A stretch of DNA of 64,000 bases from Sulfobacillus thermotolerans (GTDB lineage Bacteria; Bacillota; Sulfobacillia; Sulfobacillales; Sulfobacillaceae): assembly GCA_002951815.1 (NCBI GenBank), contig CP019454.1, forward strand, positions 2,108,001 through 2,172,000, in the 5' to 3' direction. The notes under the pieces were generated by a model. The model saw nothing but the letters and a program-made list of their open reading frames with translations, was not told the origin of the DNA and ran no database searches. The position numbers and the translations under genes were made by a program. The stretch's first letter is position 1, and each line of letters begins with the position of its first letter. Positions 36,653 through 46,162 of this stretch are shown in pieces.

Positions 36653-38569
36653 ATGCCTTTTATTGACGATGGCGGATCGCCAGCGGACTTAATTGGTCGG
36701 TTAACGACAATCAGGGAAAGGTCCCGTGATTTTTACGTACAGGTATTCCTTGTTGAAATCGACAACGACATCATTGCCGTTCATGACTTTCAACAATGGG
36801 GGGACTTTGAGGATAATTCAAAGACACCTCGTTTTATTCCAAGCGGCCTTGCTCTGGCGGCTCCGGTGGTAACGTCTTCTGGAGGCAATCCGCGTGTCGC
36901 TCAGGGGCGTTATGCGGTACCCGCGTATCCTATTTATGGGCTCGAACAAATTGATAGCGAGGACAAGATCAGGGACTTTCTTTCGAGTCGAATGACGAAG
37001 ACCTTTGATGGCGAGAAACTTCTTAGAAGTTTAGACAAAATTGTGGGTGCTGTAGCTCCTCGGCTAAAATCTCAACTTGCAGGCAAGGGCTTGGTGGTTC
37101 TATGTGATATGGGCGACGGTGCACCGTATCATAGAACCAGCAGGCCGCTGAGCAAGAATTTTGTTCGCGTCACAGAAAGTGCTCTAGGCGGCGATATTTA
37201 TGCGGACCTTGATGAAGTTCTCAAACGCTTGTGGTGGGCAAAACTGGAAGAGGGAGCAGAATGGGGCCACCGTCTCGAAAGTACTTGCTCGATATGCGGC
37301 GCGGTGGGGGAGACGGTATCACTTTACTCGAAGTCGTGGCCGTTGTTTCGTGTGACATGGTCCGCCCCTTTTTCCACCGAACTAGATGTTCATGAACTAA
37401 ACGAAGCCATTGGGCTTTGCCAGCGATGCTCTGCAGCGTTATCCTATGGCGGCAAACTGTTTACGGATCTTTCTCGTCCCATCCCTCCACAAATTTTACA
37501 GGCGGCTTTTCAAGCTGGAGTGGATACGAAGTCTAAAGCGGGTCAGAGTACCGTCATTCGCGGGGTAGCTCTCCCGTTTCCGGTTTTGGATAACGGACTG
37601 GCTGATGAGGATTATCGGGATGACTATCGGCATGCGGTTACGCATATGCGCGATGAACCACGAGATGGGAATGGGACGGCGAAACACGTTGCTCAAATCG
37701 TGGGATTTGAGAGCATTTTACCAGAAGAAGTGATTGATGATGCATTTCGCCTCTCGATCTATTATTACACGGAGGCTAATGCCGACATTCAACTCATTGC
37801 AACGGTAGAAGATGTTTCTCCTGCTCATATACAAGCGTTGATGGAAGTGATGGAAGGCACGATGCATCAGCAGTTTGATTTGTTGCACATGCGAGATGCT
37901 TCGATTCCGCGACTACTTGCGCGGGCATACGGTGCCGGTTATCTTTGGCAGTCGCTCGCTCATGTTTTAAGGGGGAGACCTCTTGCCCGTCAACGCTTTC
38001 TGCAACGGATGGCCCGGGCATTAAATGATATAGGAAAGTTAACAGGTGGGCCACAAGGACTATCCGAACTGCAAGCAGAGGCTAAATTTTACGCGGTGTT
38101 TAACGTGTTTTGGCAAGCTTATAGCCAATTAATTCATAATGGGGGAGAAGGTATGCGCACATGGCAAGTGTTGCAAGAAATGGCCGAGGGTCCTTCCTCA
38201 GACTTCGTCTTTAGTGATGTGGAAGATTTAGGTTTTATCATTGGCCACTTGGTGAGAAGATTTGCGGCCCAGTTTTATTCTGCACAGCACAAAGATTTTA
38301 TGAGAACGCGGGTGATGACCTTTGGTTCAGCGCTGACGCCCGATGTTGTTGGGTATAAGGCACTGGGGCGTTTACAAGAATTTGCATTGAAGTTAGATAT
38401 CCATCTTGATCAAGAGTTTCGCAAAAAGATCTCAGCGGCTTTGGCAGAATTTATTCATCATGAAGATGTTGTGCAAAAGAACCGCGATGGCTTCTTAGCG
38501 GCCTTTTGGGCGGGATATGGTTTATACGGTGTGTCAGCCCCAACACAGATTGAGGAGGCGTTATCTTAA
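36653..38569 (+). CDS. cas8b: Cas8b (Csh1/TM1802-like), type I-B large subunit
   Basis: A 638-residue large subunit of the type I-B Cascade, expected to recognise the PAM. A zinc-binding site is formed by CSICG (C212, C215) and CQRCS (C256, C259), as in the TM1802 family. Subtype is inferred mainly from neighbours and this domain. The N-terminus is uncertain. The only ribosome binding site (AAGGAGG, 36607-36613) lies 40 bp before ATG 36653. The frame between reads I-L-A-E-N-L-I-R-L-G with an in-frame ATT at 36623, a possible rare start. Confidence 0.82.
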   Translation: MPFIDDGGSPADLIGRLTTIRERSRDFYVQVFLVEIDNDIIAVHDFQQWGDFEDNSKTPRFIPSGLALAAPVVTSSGGNPRVAQGRYAVPAYPIYGLEQIDSEDKIRDFLSSRMTKTFDGEKLLRSLDKIVGAVAPRLKSQLAGKGLVVLCDMGDGAPYHRTSRPLSKNFVRVTESALGGDIYADLDEVLKRLWWAKLEEGAEWGHRLESTCSICGAVGETVSLYSKSWPLFRVTWSAPFSTELDVHELNEAIGLCQRCSAALSYGGKLFTDLSRPIPPQILQAAFQAGVDTKSKAGQSTVIRGVALPFPVLDNGLADEDYRDDYRHAVTHMRDEPRDGNGTAKHVAQIVGFESILPEEVIDDAFRLSIYYYTEANADIQLIATVEDVSPAHIQALMEVMEGTMHQQFDLLHMRDASIPRLLARAYGAGYLWQSLAHVLRGRPLARQRFLQRMARALNDIGKLTGGPQGLSELQAEAKFYAVFNVFWQAYSQLIHNGGEGMRTWQVLQEMAEGPSSDFVFSDVEDLGFIIGHLVRRFAAQFYSAQHKDFMRTRVMTFGSALTPDVVGYKALGRLQEFALKLDIHLDQEFRKKISAALAEFIHHEDVVQKNRDGFLAAFWAGYGLYGVSAPTQIEEALS

Positions 38570-39523
38570 ATGGCAATACGGAGTAGTGAGTTATTGTTTA
38601 TAAAATCCGCCAAAGACGGTATTCCCAATCGTGATCCCCTTGCAGACAGCGATGCCCGGCGAATCTTTGGGGAAGAAGACGGAAGAATTTCATTATCAGA
38701 TGTGAGTATTAAGCGAGATGTACGCGATTATATCCAAGCTCGCTATCCGGATGGAGGAGAAGACCGGGACCGATATATTTTTGTTCGAGAGGAGCGTACC
38801 CCTGAAGGAAAATTGATGGGGCGTAGTAGTTTAGTGCAAAAAATCTTTGCCAATGCCGGCGTCGACATCAAGTCTTTGAAGTCGACGGAGGACAAGCGGC
38901 AAGCATTGTGTAGCCATTCGTTTGATGCTCGGGCTTTTGGTGCCGTGTATTCTGTTTCCAAGGAAAACTTTCACATAACAGGACCGGTCCAATTTGGATG
39001 GGCCCATTCGCTACACCCCGTCGAAACGCGTTATGTTCAAGGGACTGTTGTGATGCCCTCAGCGGATTCTGTCATTAAAGACGGCGCGGAAGAAGGGAAA
39101 ACCCAGGGCACTATTTGGACCACATGGATTGCGCCATTTGCGGTGTTTGCGATGCCTGGGGTGATTAACGCCACTATTGCGCAACAAACGGGTCTTACCG
39201 AACCAGACATTGATCTCCTGTTAGAAGCGTTATGGCGGGGCACGTTGTTTCGCCAGGCGCGTGGTCGTGGCATTCAGTTGCCGCTGTTATTGGTTCATGT
39301 GGAGTACCGCGACCCATTTTTCCGGCTCGGGTATCTTGAAGAGAACGTGCGCATGGAGACGAAGACCTCGCAACCGACTCAATTAACCGATGTCTCTCTT
39401 AATATGAATGACTTAGTCGACCGGTTAGATGCACACAGGAGCCAGATTGCTCGTGTGCGGTGGTGGAAAAATCCCCAGGTTCACGTGATAGGTGACATGG
39501 AGGGGCAGCAAGAGGAGATGTGA
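38570..39523 (+). CDS. cas7: Cas7 (Csh2-like), type I-B backbone
   Basis: A 317-residue Cas7, several copies of which coat the crRNA. Family features are SELLFIKSAKDGIPNRDPL at the N-terminus, DVSIKRDVRDYIQARYP, DARAFGAVYSV, and HITGPVQFGWAHSLHPVE. It starts one base after the cas8b stop behind GGAGG and overlaps the cas5 GTG. Confidence 0.92.
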   Translation: MAIRSSELLFIKSAKDGIPNRDPLADSDARRIFGEEDGRISLSDVSIKRDVRDYIQARYPDGGEDRDRYIFVREERTPEGKLMGRSSLVQKIFANAGVDIKSLKSTEDKRQALCSHSFDARAFGAVYSVSKENFHITGPVQFGWAHSLHPVETRYVQGTVVMPSADSVIKDGAEEGKTQGTIWTTWIAPFAVFAMPGVINATIAQQTGLTEPDIDLLLEALWRGTLFRQARGRGIQLPLLLVHVEYRDPFFRLGYLEENVRMETKTSQPTQLTDVSLNMNDLVDRLDAHRSQIARVRWWKNPQVHVIGDMEGQQEEM

Positions 39524-40239
39524 TAACGGTGGGCGACTTACCAGTCTTAGTCTTTGATCTTCGAGCCCCTCTTGCTCATTTTCGTCGACCCGATACGACG
39601 TTAACGCATGCGACGTATCCTTTTATTACCCGTACCGCATTGCGGGGGTTACTTGGGGCCGTTATGGGTTTCGAACAATGGCCGGAAGAGGATGGTGGCT
39701 GGACAGGGATTCAAATCTTGCGCCCCGTAACCACGCGGGTACAGCAATTGTCCATGCTAGGGAAAGGCTTTCTCGAATCGGGTCCGACATTTAATCGTCC
39801 GACGACAGTCGAACTCGTTATTCAACCTTATTACCGAATTTTTTATACGGGGAAATTTATATCGGAACTAACAGATCATATTCGAAATCATCGAGCGGTA
39901 TATCATACCTATTTGGGATCGGCGTTTGCTCTGGTTGTGCCAGAGTTTGTCGGCCTGTATCCTGGTAGCCCCTTACGCCCTCAAGAAGAGGAGGTGCTGG
40001 TGGCTTCGGTAATTCCTGCCGATGCGGTGAAAAGTATTGTGCCAGAGCCAGGGCTTATTTTTAATAGGGTCGGCGGACTATTGTATCAAGCGTTGCCACA
40101 TCGCCGCTTCACCGGCACAATCAACGTGATTTATGAAGAAAATAATCGTCCCTACCGTGTTCAATTGATGCCGTCCCCGGTGCACCCGGTTTCCCTCGTC
40201 GGGGTGCCGGACATTAAAGGGTATGTCGCGCTATGGTGA
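39520..40239 (+). CDS. cas5: Cas5, type I-B
   Basis: A 239-residue Cas5 that caps the crRNA 5' handle. It shows the N-terminal RAMP strand LVFDLRAPLAHFRRPDT and TALRGLLGAVMGFEQW, the conserved first helix. The GTG at 39520 overlaps the cas7 stop, and GTG 39529 is a second candidate start. A 90-bp gap follows before cas3, the longest in this operon up to cas2. Confidence 0.88.
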   Translation: MITVGDLPVLVFDLRAPLAHFRRPDTTLTHATYPFITRTALRGLLGAVMGFEQWPEEDGGWTGIQILRPVTTRVQQLSMLGKGFLESGPTFNRPTTVELVIQPYYRIFYTGKFISELTDHIRNHRAVYHTYLGSAFALVVPEFVGLYPGSPLRPQEEEVLVASVIPADAVKSIVPEPGLIFNRVGGLLYQALPHRRFTGTINVIYEENNRPYRVQLMPSPVHPVSLVGVPDIKGYVALW

Positions 40240-40329
40240 GATAAAGGCGTTGACTTTTTCCATGCGACTAGCGGCTTGGGCCCTGGGGGCCGGTTACGAG
40301 CGTTCCACGCAATGTAAGGAGGAGGGGGC

Positions 40330-42720
40330 ATGGAAAGTCCGGAGCATATCCCCGAGTGGGCGTCGTGTATTGCGCGTCCGCCTCGTATTAACAAAATTTA
40401 TGGGTTAGAAGCGCACCTGTGCAATGTGGCTGACAATGCCAGTATGCAAGATCGCGGGTTATTGCGTGATTGGATGTACTTGGCTGGGTTATTGCATGAC
40501 CTCGGCAAAGCGCGTGCTAGTTGGCAGCGGTATATTCGTGGGCACGGCGCTGGTGTCAACCATGCCTTTTTAGGATCGGTGCTGTTCTTTTTTCTCATCC
40601 AAGCGTCTCGTCCTCCGCGTGAATATCGTCGTTATCTTTTGTTGTTGTGCCGAGACATTGCAGACCATCACGGCGCTCTGGGTGATCTTGAGGAACAGCC
40701 ACCGTGGATAGGCGGATGGCAGCCACAGACCTTAACGGAAATTGATTGGATCGGGGTGAAGGCGTTTCTCCAGCGATATGCGCCAGCCTATGCTAAATTT
40801 TTTCCGGAAAATTACCAAACCTTGCAAGATGAATTGGCGCGCATGCCCAGACTTTGGAGAAAATGGGTGGTGACACTACCGGTTGTTGAGGATGTGAATA
40901 AAGCCGCCTACGATGCCCTACGGATCCCAACCAGCCGATTGATTGCCGCTGACCGCTTTGATGCCGCGTCCATTGAACGCGATGAGGGAATCTCTATGAG
41001 GGATATCTTGCCCGCACAAAAGCGGTTGTCCGACTATGTTTCCGGCCGCCATGACGTTACGCTTCAGGTGGGGGGAACCGTCATGGCCAACTACCGGGAT
41101 TATGCGCAAAGAGAAGTTCTTGCTCAACTACAACAATCGCACTCCGTTGTCACCACATTGCAAATGCCGACAGGATCCGGTAAAACCGTGGTGGCTATGC
41201 AATACAGCCTAGAATTAATGAAAACCTACGGATTGAAAAGAATCATTTATGCGGCGCCCTACTTGTCGATTGTTTCGCAAGTCGCGCAGAGTATTCGCGA
41301 GGCTACCCCGTTCGAGGTGCTAGAGCAACATCATTTGGCATTGCCGGATATTGATAGTGCTAGCGCCTACATCTCGGCGGATATCGGGGAGGGGCCTTTG
41401 CTGACGCTTGAGTCATGGCAAGCGCCGGTCGTGGTTACGACATTCAACCAATTGTTTCGGGCCTTATTTCCGTATTCTGCCCAACAAAGTCTTCGGCTGG
41501 TTGCTCTTGAACAGGCGATACTCATTATTGACGAGCCCCAGATTATCAATCCCACCACCTGGAATGCTTTTCTTCTTATGCTTGAAACGGCGTGCCAGTC
41601 GCTCAATGCGCGGAGTCTTTTAATGTCAGCGACCGTACCGCCCCATCACTATGCAATGCTTTCGGAGCCCATCACGCAGGTCGCAGCCCCCTTATTATCG
41701 GCCGAAGCCAGTCGCTATCGTCTGCGGGTCGAGGAATTGCCGCTGGATTCGGTGGCGGTGTTGGAGTCTGTACAACATCGTTTACGGCAGCAGCAATCTG
41801 TTGCAGTCATTGTCAACACCATCGGCGACGTGGCAAGGCTTTATCAGGTGTGGAAGGACATGAAACAGGATTTCTTGGTGCTCACGCTACATGGGGCGAT
41901 GCATGCTCTTCATAAGCGTTATCAGATTCAACGCATTACCCAAGCCCTTGAGAAACACGAGCCGCTGGTGGTGATTGCCACTCAGACGTTAGAAGCGGGA
42001 ATTGACTTGAGTTTTGATCATATCTTGCGGGCTCGGCCCGTGTTTCCCTCCGTGGTACAGGCCGCTGGTCGGGCTAATCGGCATGGGCAGGGATCTCAAG
42101 CCGAGGTGGTGGTATTCGATTATCTTCGTCCAGATGGGCGCGACTCGCGGGCAATGGTTTACCGCGATGTGGTCGCGCGAGATGAAACTGACCGTATATT
42201 AACGCCCGGACGGTCGTTGTTGGAGCATGAAGTGGACGCTGCTTTAAGGGCATATTATCACAACGTATTTGAGCGGAATAACTACACGGTGGCACTCGAG
42301 AAAATTACGCAAGCCGCATCGGGTCGGTGGAGTGCGTTGGCAGGGTTAGAACCGTTTGGGTCGTCTCATGTGCGTGAATCAGTGTTCGTTCCGGTGTCTG
42401 GATCACAAGAGTGTCCAGACGCGTGGGTTGATGATGAGACCCAGCAGTTGCTCACGCACTTTGATGTCACTGTCGGTAGTCTCTATCAAAAGTTTCTTGA
42501 TCCCCGGACGTATGCAGGGTCTTTTACGGAACGCAAAAGATTTTTAAATCTTTTTGGTCGGTTTGTGACGGGCGTACCGTTTCATGCTCTACAGACCTTA
42601 ACAGACGCCGATCCCAATCGCCGCGTGCAATTACTGGTTAATCCGTCCGACTACTCCACAGACTTAGGATTCGCTGCATGGTTCTTAAATGAAAAACTCG
42701 AAGAGATGGTGCTGCTATGA
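40330..42720 (+). CDS. cas3: Cas3 nuclease-helicase, type I-B
   Basis: A 796-residue fusion. The N-terminal HD nuclease has H29, LLHDLGK (H56, D57), H78 and ADHHG (D112-H114). The superfamily 2 helicase has Walker A MPTGSGKT near residue 280, DEPQ at 401-404, LLMSATVPP and motif VI QAAGRANRHG near 577. Cascade recruits it to unwind and degrade target DNA. AAGGAGGAGGGG precedes the ATG. It overlaps cas4 by 4 bp. All catalytic motifs appear intact. Confidence 0.95.
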   Translation: MESPEHIPEWASCIARPPRINKIYGLEAHLCNVADNASMQDRGLLRDWMYLAGLLHDLGKARASWQRYIRGHGAGVNHAFLGSVLFFFLIQASRPPREYRRYLLLLCRDIADHHGALGDLEEQPPWIGGWQPQTLTEIDWIGVKAFLQRYAPAYAKFFPENYQTLQDELARMPRLWRKWVVTLPVVEDVNKAAYDALRIPTSRLIAADRFDAASIERDEGISMRDILPAQKRLSDYVSGRHDVTLQVGGTVMANYRDYAQREVLAQLQQSHSVVTTLQMPTGSGKTVVAMQYSLELMKTYGLKRIIYAAPYLSIVSQVAQSIREATPFEVLEQHHLALPDIDSASAYISADIGEGPLLTLESWQAPVVVTTFNQLFRALFPYSAQQSLRLVALEQAILIIDEPQIINPTTWNAFLLMLETACQSLNARSLLMSATVPPHHYAMLSEPITQVAAPLLSAEASRYRLRVEELPLDSVAVLESVQHRLRQQQSVAVIVNTIGDVARLYQVWKDMKQDFLVLTLHGAMHALHKRYQIQRITQALEKHEPLVVIATQTLEAGIDLSFDHILRARPVFPSVVQAAGRANRHGQGSQAEVVVFDYLRPDGRDSRAMVYRDVVARDETDRILTPGRSLLEHEVDAALRAYYHNVFERNNYTVALEKITQAASGRWSALAGLEPFGSSHVRESVFVPVSGSQECPDAWVDDETQQLLTHFDVTVGSLYQKFLDPRTYAGSFTERKRFLNLFGRFVTGVPFHALQTLTDADPNRRVQLLVNPSDYSTDLGFAAWFLNEKLEEMVLL

Positions 42721-43247
42721 ACACGGATGAAGAGCGCGTGGAAGAACCGCAACCCTTAGCGATAGGGGGAACATGGGTTTGGTATTATGCTATTTGCCAC
42801 CGAGAACTTTGGCTCATGGCCCACGCCATTACGCCGGATGAAGATGATGAAAATCTTCAATATGGCCGGTTCATGCATGACCGAGCATACCAACGCGAAG
42901 GGGAAGAGGTCAGCGTTGGAGCGAGTAAAATGGACCGCGTCATAGAGGTCCAAGGAAAAGTGGTTGTGGTCGAGATAAAGAAATCTAGTCGTGCGATTGA
43001 GAGCGCCCGCTTACAATTGGCGAATTACCTTGTTGAACTCGAAAATCGCGGCATTGTGGCCCAAGGAGAGTTGCGATTTCCTGATGAACGGCGGCGGGAG
43101 TCGTTGGTTCTCGATGACTCGTGGCGGCACAGAGTTGAGGAAGCCCATCATCACATCGCACAAATTGTGGCAGCCCATACACCTCCGCCCGTGAAACATG
43201 TTGCCTGGTGTGGTCATTGTGCCTACCGCGACCTCTGTTGGGCCTAA
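42717..43247 (+). CDS. cas4: Cas4 exonuclease of the adaptation module
   Basis: A 176-residue RecB-like nuclease with an iron-sulfur cluster. Cluster cysteines are C27 (YYAICHRELW) and C165, C168, C174 in AWCGHCAYRDLCWA. Nuclease residues are D73, E86 and K88 (VVEIKK) and Q100 in LQLANY. It helps Cas1-Cas2 trim prespacers and select the PAM. It lies between cas3 and cas1. Confidence 0.93.
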   Translation: MNTDEERVEEPQPLAIGGTWVWYYAICHRELWLMAHAITPDEDDENLQYGRFMHDRAYQREGEEVSVGASKMDRVIEVQGKVVVVEIKKSSRAIESARLQLANYLVELENRGIVAQGELRFPDERRRESLVLDDSWRHRVEEAHHHIAQIVAAHTPPPVKHVAWCGHCAYRDLCWA

Positions 43248-43274
43248 CACATTACGCGAAAGGTGAGAGATACC

Positions 43275-44267
43275 ATGGACAGGACGCTGCATGTTTTTTC
43301 AAGTGGTAGTTTTCACCGCAAGGGCAATACGATTTATTTTGAAGGAGAAAAAGGCCATCGGTATCTCCCTGTGGAATCAGTCCGTGAGATTGTAGTGCAC
43401 GGGGAGGTGGATTTTAATAAGAGGGTTTTGGAGTTTCTCTCGGAAAAGGAGATCCTCTTGCATTATTTTAATCACTATGGCTATTATATGGGTTCTTTTT
43501 ATCCCCGCGAACACTACAATTCGGGCTATATGACGTTGCGGCAAGCAGAATTTTATTTAGATGAAATAAAGCGCTTCACGCTTGCCCGTGCTTTTGTGCA
43601 AGGTGCCGCGGCGAATATACTGCGCGTGCTTCGATATTATGGCAATCGAGGTAAAGAGATGGCTCATCCGATTGACGAAATTGTCAAATTGGAACAGCGA
43701 ACGGACCTGGTAGCAACGATTCCGGAGTTGATGGCCATTGAAGGAAATATTCGCGAGCATTATTATCAGGCCTTTGACGCAATTTTGGAGGGATCTGGGT
43801 TTGTGTTTGGCACGCGGACGCGCAGGCCTCCGGCCAATCAACTCAATGCTCTAATCAGCTTTGGGAATTCGCTAATGTATACATCTGTTATGGGAGAAAT
43901 TTATAAAACGCATCTTGATCCTCGCTTAGGTTATTTGCACACCAGCAATCAGCGCCGATTTTCTCTGAATCTCGATGTGGCAGAAATTTTTAAACCGATA
44001 GTGGTAGATCGATTAATTTTTACATTAGTCGGTAAGAAAGTTATCACCTTGAAGGACTTCAATAAGAATCAAGGCGGCATTCTGATGTCAGATCGTGCTC
44101 GTAAAGAATTTGTAGAAGCTTATGACGAAAGGCTCCGAGCCGTCATTCGCCATCGCCAATCCAAACGGCTGGTGTCATATCGGCGGCTCATTCGTATGGA
44201 GTTATATAAGCTGGAAAAGCATTTCATGGGAGACCACGATTACGAGCCATTTGTGGCTCAATGGTAG
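43275..44267 (+). CDS. cas1: Cas1 integrase, type I-B
   Basis: A 330-residue Cas1, the integrase that inserts spacers at the leader-repeat junction. The N-terminus RTLHVFSSGSFHRKGNTIYF is typical of I-B Cas1. Active-site residues are E156 (MAIEGNIRE), H222 (LGYLHTSNQ) and the D234/E237 cluster (LNLDVAEIFKP). I choose ATG 43275 over GTG 43263, as the family begins here and AAAGGTG lies about 9 bp upstream. It is the only cas1 in the window, so it probably feeds both arrays. Confidence 0.95.
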   Translation: MDRTLHVFSSGSFHRKGNTIYFEGEKGHRYLPVESVREIVVHGEVDFNKRVLEFLSEKEILLHYFNHYGYYMGSFYPREHYNSGYMTLRQAEFYLDEIKRFTLARAFVQGAAANILRVLRYYGNRGKEMAHPIDEIVKLEQRTDLVATIPELMAIEGNIREHYYQAFDAILEGSGFVFGTRTRRPPANQLNALISFGNSLMYTSVMGEIYKTHLDPRLGYLHTSNQRRFSLNLDVAEIFKPIVVDRLIFTLVGKKVITLKDFNKNQGGILMSDRARKEFVEAYDERLRAVIRHRQSKRLVSYRRLIRMELYKLEKHFMGDHDYEPFVAQW

Positions 44268-44277
44268 GTGAACGGCG

Positions 44278-44541
44278 ATGTTTGTGATTCTGGTCTATGA
44301 TGCGGGGGTAAAACGCGATCCAAAGATCCTAAAAATCTGTCGTAAGTACCTCAATTGGGTGCAAAACTCGGTTTTTGAAGGCGAACTGACAGAAGGTAAA
44401 TTTAAAGCTTTGCAGAAAGAATTGGGTCGGATAATTAATAAAAAGGAAGACTATATCATTATGTACACATGGGCCACCTTGCGTTATTCAGAACGGATTA
44501 CACTCGGGAGCCCTAAGGTCGAGGAAGGATTTATTTTTTAA
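44278..44541 (+). CDS. cas2: Cas2 adaptation protein
   Basis: An 87-residue Cas2 with a ferredoxin fold, starting MFVILVYDAGVKRDPKILK, with the conserved aspartate D8. NSVFEGELTEGKFKALQKEL is the family core. It forms the Cas1-Cas2 integration complex. It begins 10 bp after cas1 and ends 26 bp before the leader of array 2. Confidence 0.95.
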   Translation: MFVILVYDAGVKRDPKILKICRKYLNWVQNSVFEGELTEGKFKALQKELGRIINKKEDYIIMYTWATLRYSERITLGSPKVEEGFIF

Positions 44542-44567
44542 TTGCTGGGTTTTTTGTCGTCGCTCTC

Positions 44568-44717
44568 CAGTAGCGCAAAAAGTGCCGTCGATCGACGACA
44601 CATCATGATTGCTTCTCAGCCTTTGCTGACAAGGGTTAGCGTCTCAGCACTAAAATATTGGATCCCTTGCTGGAGAAACCTTTCGTTGACAAATCAAGCT
44701 ATATCAGCGCAAAATGG
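44568..44717 (+). promoter_or_regulatory. Leader of CRISPR array 2
   Basis: A 150-bp leader colinear with that of array 1: CAGTAGCGCAAAAA at 44568, ATCGACGACAC at 44591, GTTGACAA at 44685, and CAAAATGG abutting the first repeat. The promoter-like pair TTGACA (44686-44691) and CAAAAT (44710-44715) keeps the same 18-bp spacing. A T-run (44550-44555) just upstream could end the cas operon transcript. Confidence 0.75.
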
Positions 44718-45670
44718 GTTCGTAGCCTACCTATGAGGAATTGAAACTCTCATATGACGAGCACTTCGCTTGGTGCATTTGGGAGTTCGTAGCCTACCTA
44801 TGAGGAATTGAAACTCGCAATCATATGAAGCCGCCAAAATTCTTCTTTCAGTTCGTAGCCTACCTATGAGGAATTGAAACTCATGCGACCAACAAGGGAC
44901 GGGCAGGCACTTATTAGGTTCGTAGCCTACCTATGAGGAATTGAAACACAGGCTATGTGCGCCACATCACCCATGATGGCCAAGTTCGTAGCCTACCTAT
45001 GAGGAATTGAAACCTGCGAAACACATGGATGGTCAGGCAATACGGGGGTTCGTAGCCTACCTATGAGGAATTGAAACGAGCACCTTGATAGCGGCCATCG
45101 ACGCTTGGCAGGCGTTCGTAGCCTACCTATGAGGAATTGAAACGTGAGACTGCGAGCTACCATCTTATGAACCTCATCGGTTCGTAGCCTACCTATGAGG
45201 AATTGAAACGCCACAGACCTTAAAACCTTGCTCAAGGCTAATGCGTTCGTAGCCTACCTATGAGGAATTGAAACCATAGAATCGGTGAACAGTTTCAATG
45301 TGAGCATCAGTTCGTAGCCTACCTATGAGGAATTGAAACGCATTTTCGACGAGGAAGGCTTTTCCTTCCTGTACGTTCGTAGCCTACCTATGAGGAATTG
45401 AAACCCGCTACGGCATCCTGCCACGAGGGCGCCGTCATGGGGTTCGTAGCCTACCTATGAGGAATTGAAACCGGAAATCTAGCGTTTACCACGGCGCGTA
45501 ATACCCGTTCGTAGCCTACCTATGAGGAATTGAAACGACGCTCAGCCGTTCTTGCCCTTTTTCCTCTAATCGGTTCGTAGCCTACCTATGAGGAATTGAA
45601 ACCAACATTGTTGGGTACACATCTCCCTCCTCCTTCTTGGGTTCGTAGCCTACCTATGAGGAATCACTCA
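44718..45670 (+). CRISPR. CRISPR array 2: 15 repeats, 14 spacers
   Basis: The repeat is the same 30-bp repeat as array 1, with 15 copies from 44718. Spacers are 34-37 nt. The fifteenth copy (45641) keeps the first 24 bases and then diverges (GAATCACTCA), marking the leader-distal end. A further decayed copy lies at 45705-45734. Transcription should run rightward from the leader at 44568-44717. It follows cas2 directly, the usual place for the array used by the I-B adaptation genes. Confidence 0.98.
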
Positions 45671-45704
45671 GCATTCTCGGAGGAGTAAAACACCGCTCCT
45701 TCCC

Positions 45705-45734
45705 GGTCGTTGGCTACCTATAGTGGAAAAAGTT
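45705..45734 (+). repeat. Decayed sixteenth repeat of array 2
   Basis: The first 17 positions match the repeat at 14 sites (GGTCGTTGGCTACCTAT), and the 3' half is lost. It starts exactly 64 bp after the previous repeat, the array's normal period, leaving a 34-nt relic spacer between. Confidence 0.6.
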
Positions 45735-46162
45735 CTATGTTTAAAAACAAAAAAAAGAAAGCTGCTAAGCATGTTCCTTTATCCATGTTGTCCTCATGGC
45801 AGCCAACAAGATATGAGGAGGTAATGGTCATGTCAGCGGCTACGTCTCATTTTTGCTCTATAACTTCCGCACACATTTGATTTTGCGAGGTATAAGCCGT
45901 TAATTGGCCTTGCAACATCGGTCGAGCTGTTGTTTTGGCTGGTAGGGCCTTCTAAGACTGTGCCCTTTGATATACTGCTGAGTCATTTGGGAAACTTTCA
46001 CGCGAGTAGCAAAAAAGTTTTTGAAGCCTAAAGTGAGATATCGGGCTAATGGCATGGGTGGGGAACACGGTCTTTGAGAAAAGATGGCATGTGATAGGCG
46101 ACAGAAAACGAGGAAAGGACGTCTCATATTTTGTTATAGTAAGGATATGGATATTTTGGTAA
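45735..46162. other. Intergenic after array 2
   Basis: About 430 bp with no supported gene. An A-rich stretch follows the decayed repeat. A good ribosome-binding-like GAGGAGG near 45817 precedes only a 16-codon frame. A TATAGT at 46133-46138 may be the -10 element for the next gene. Confidence 0.4.
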
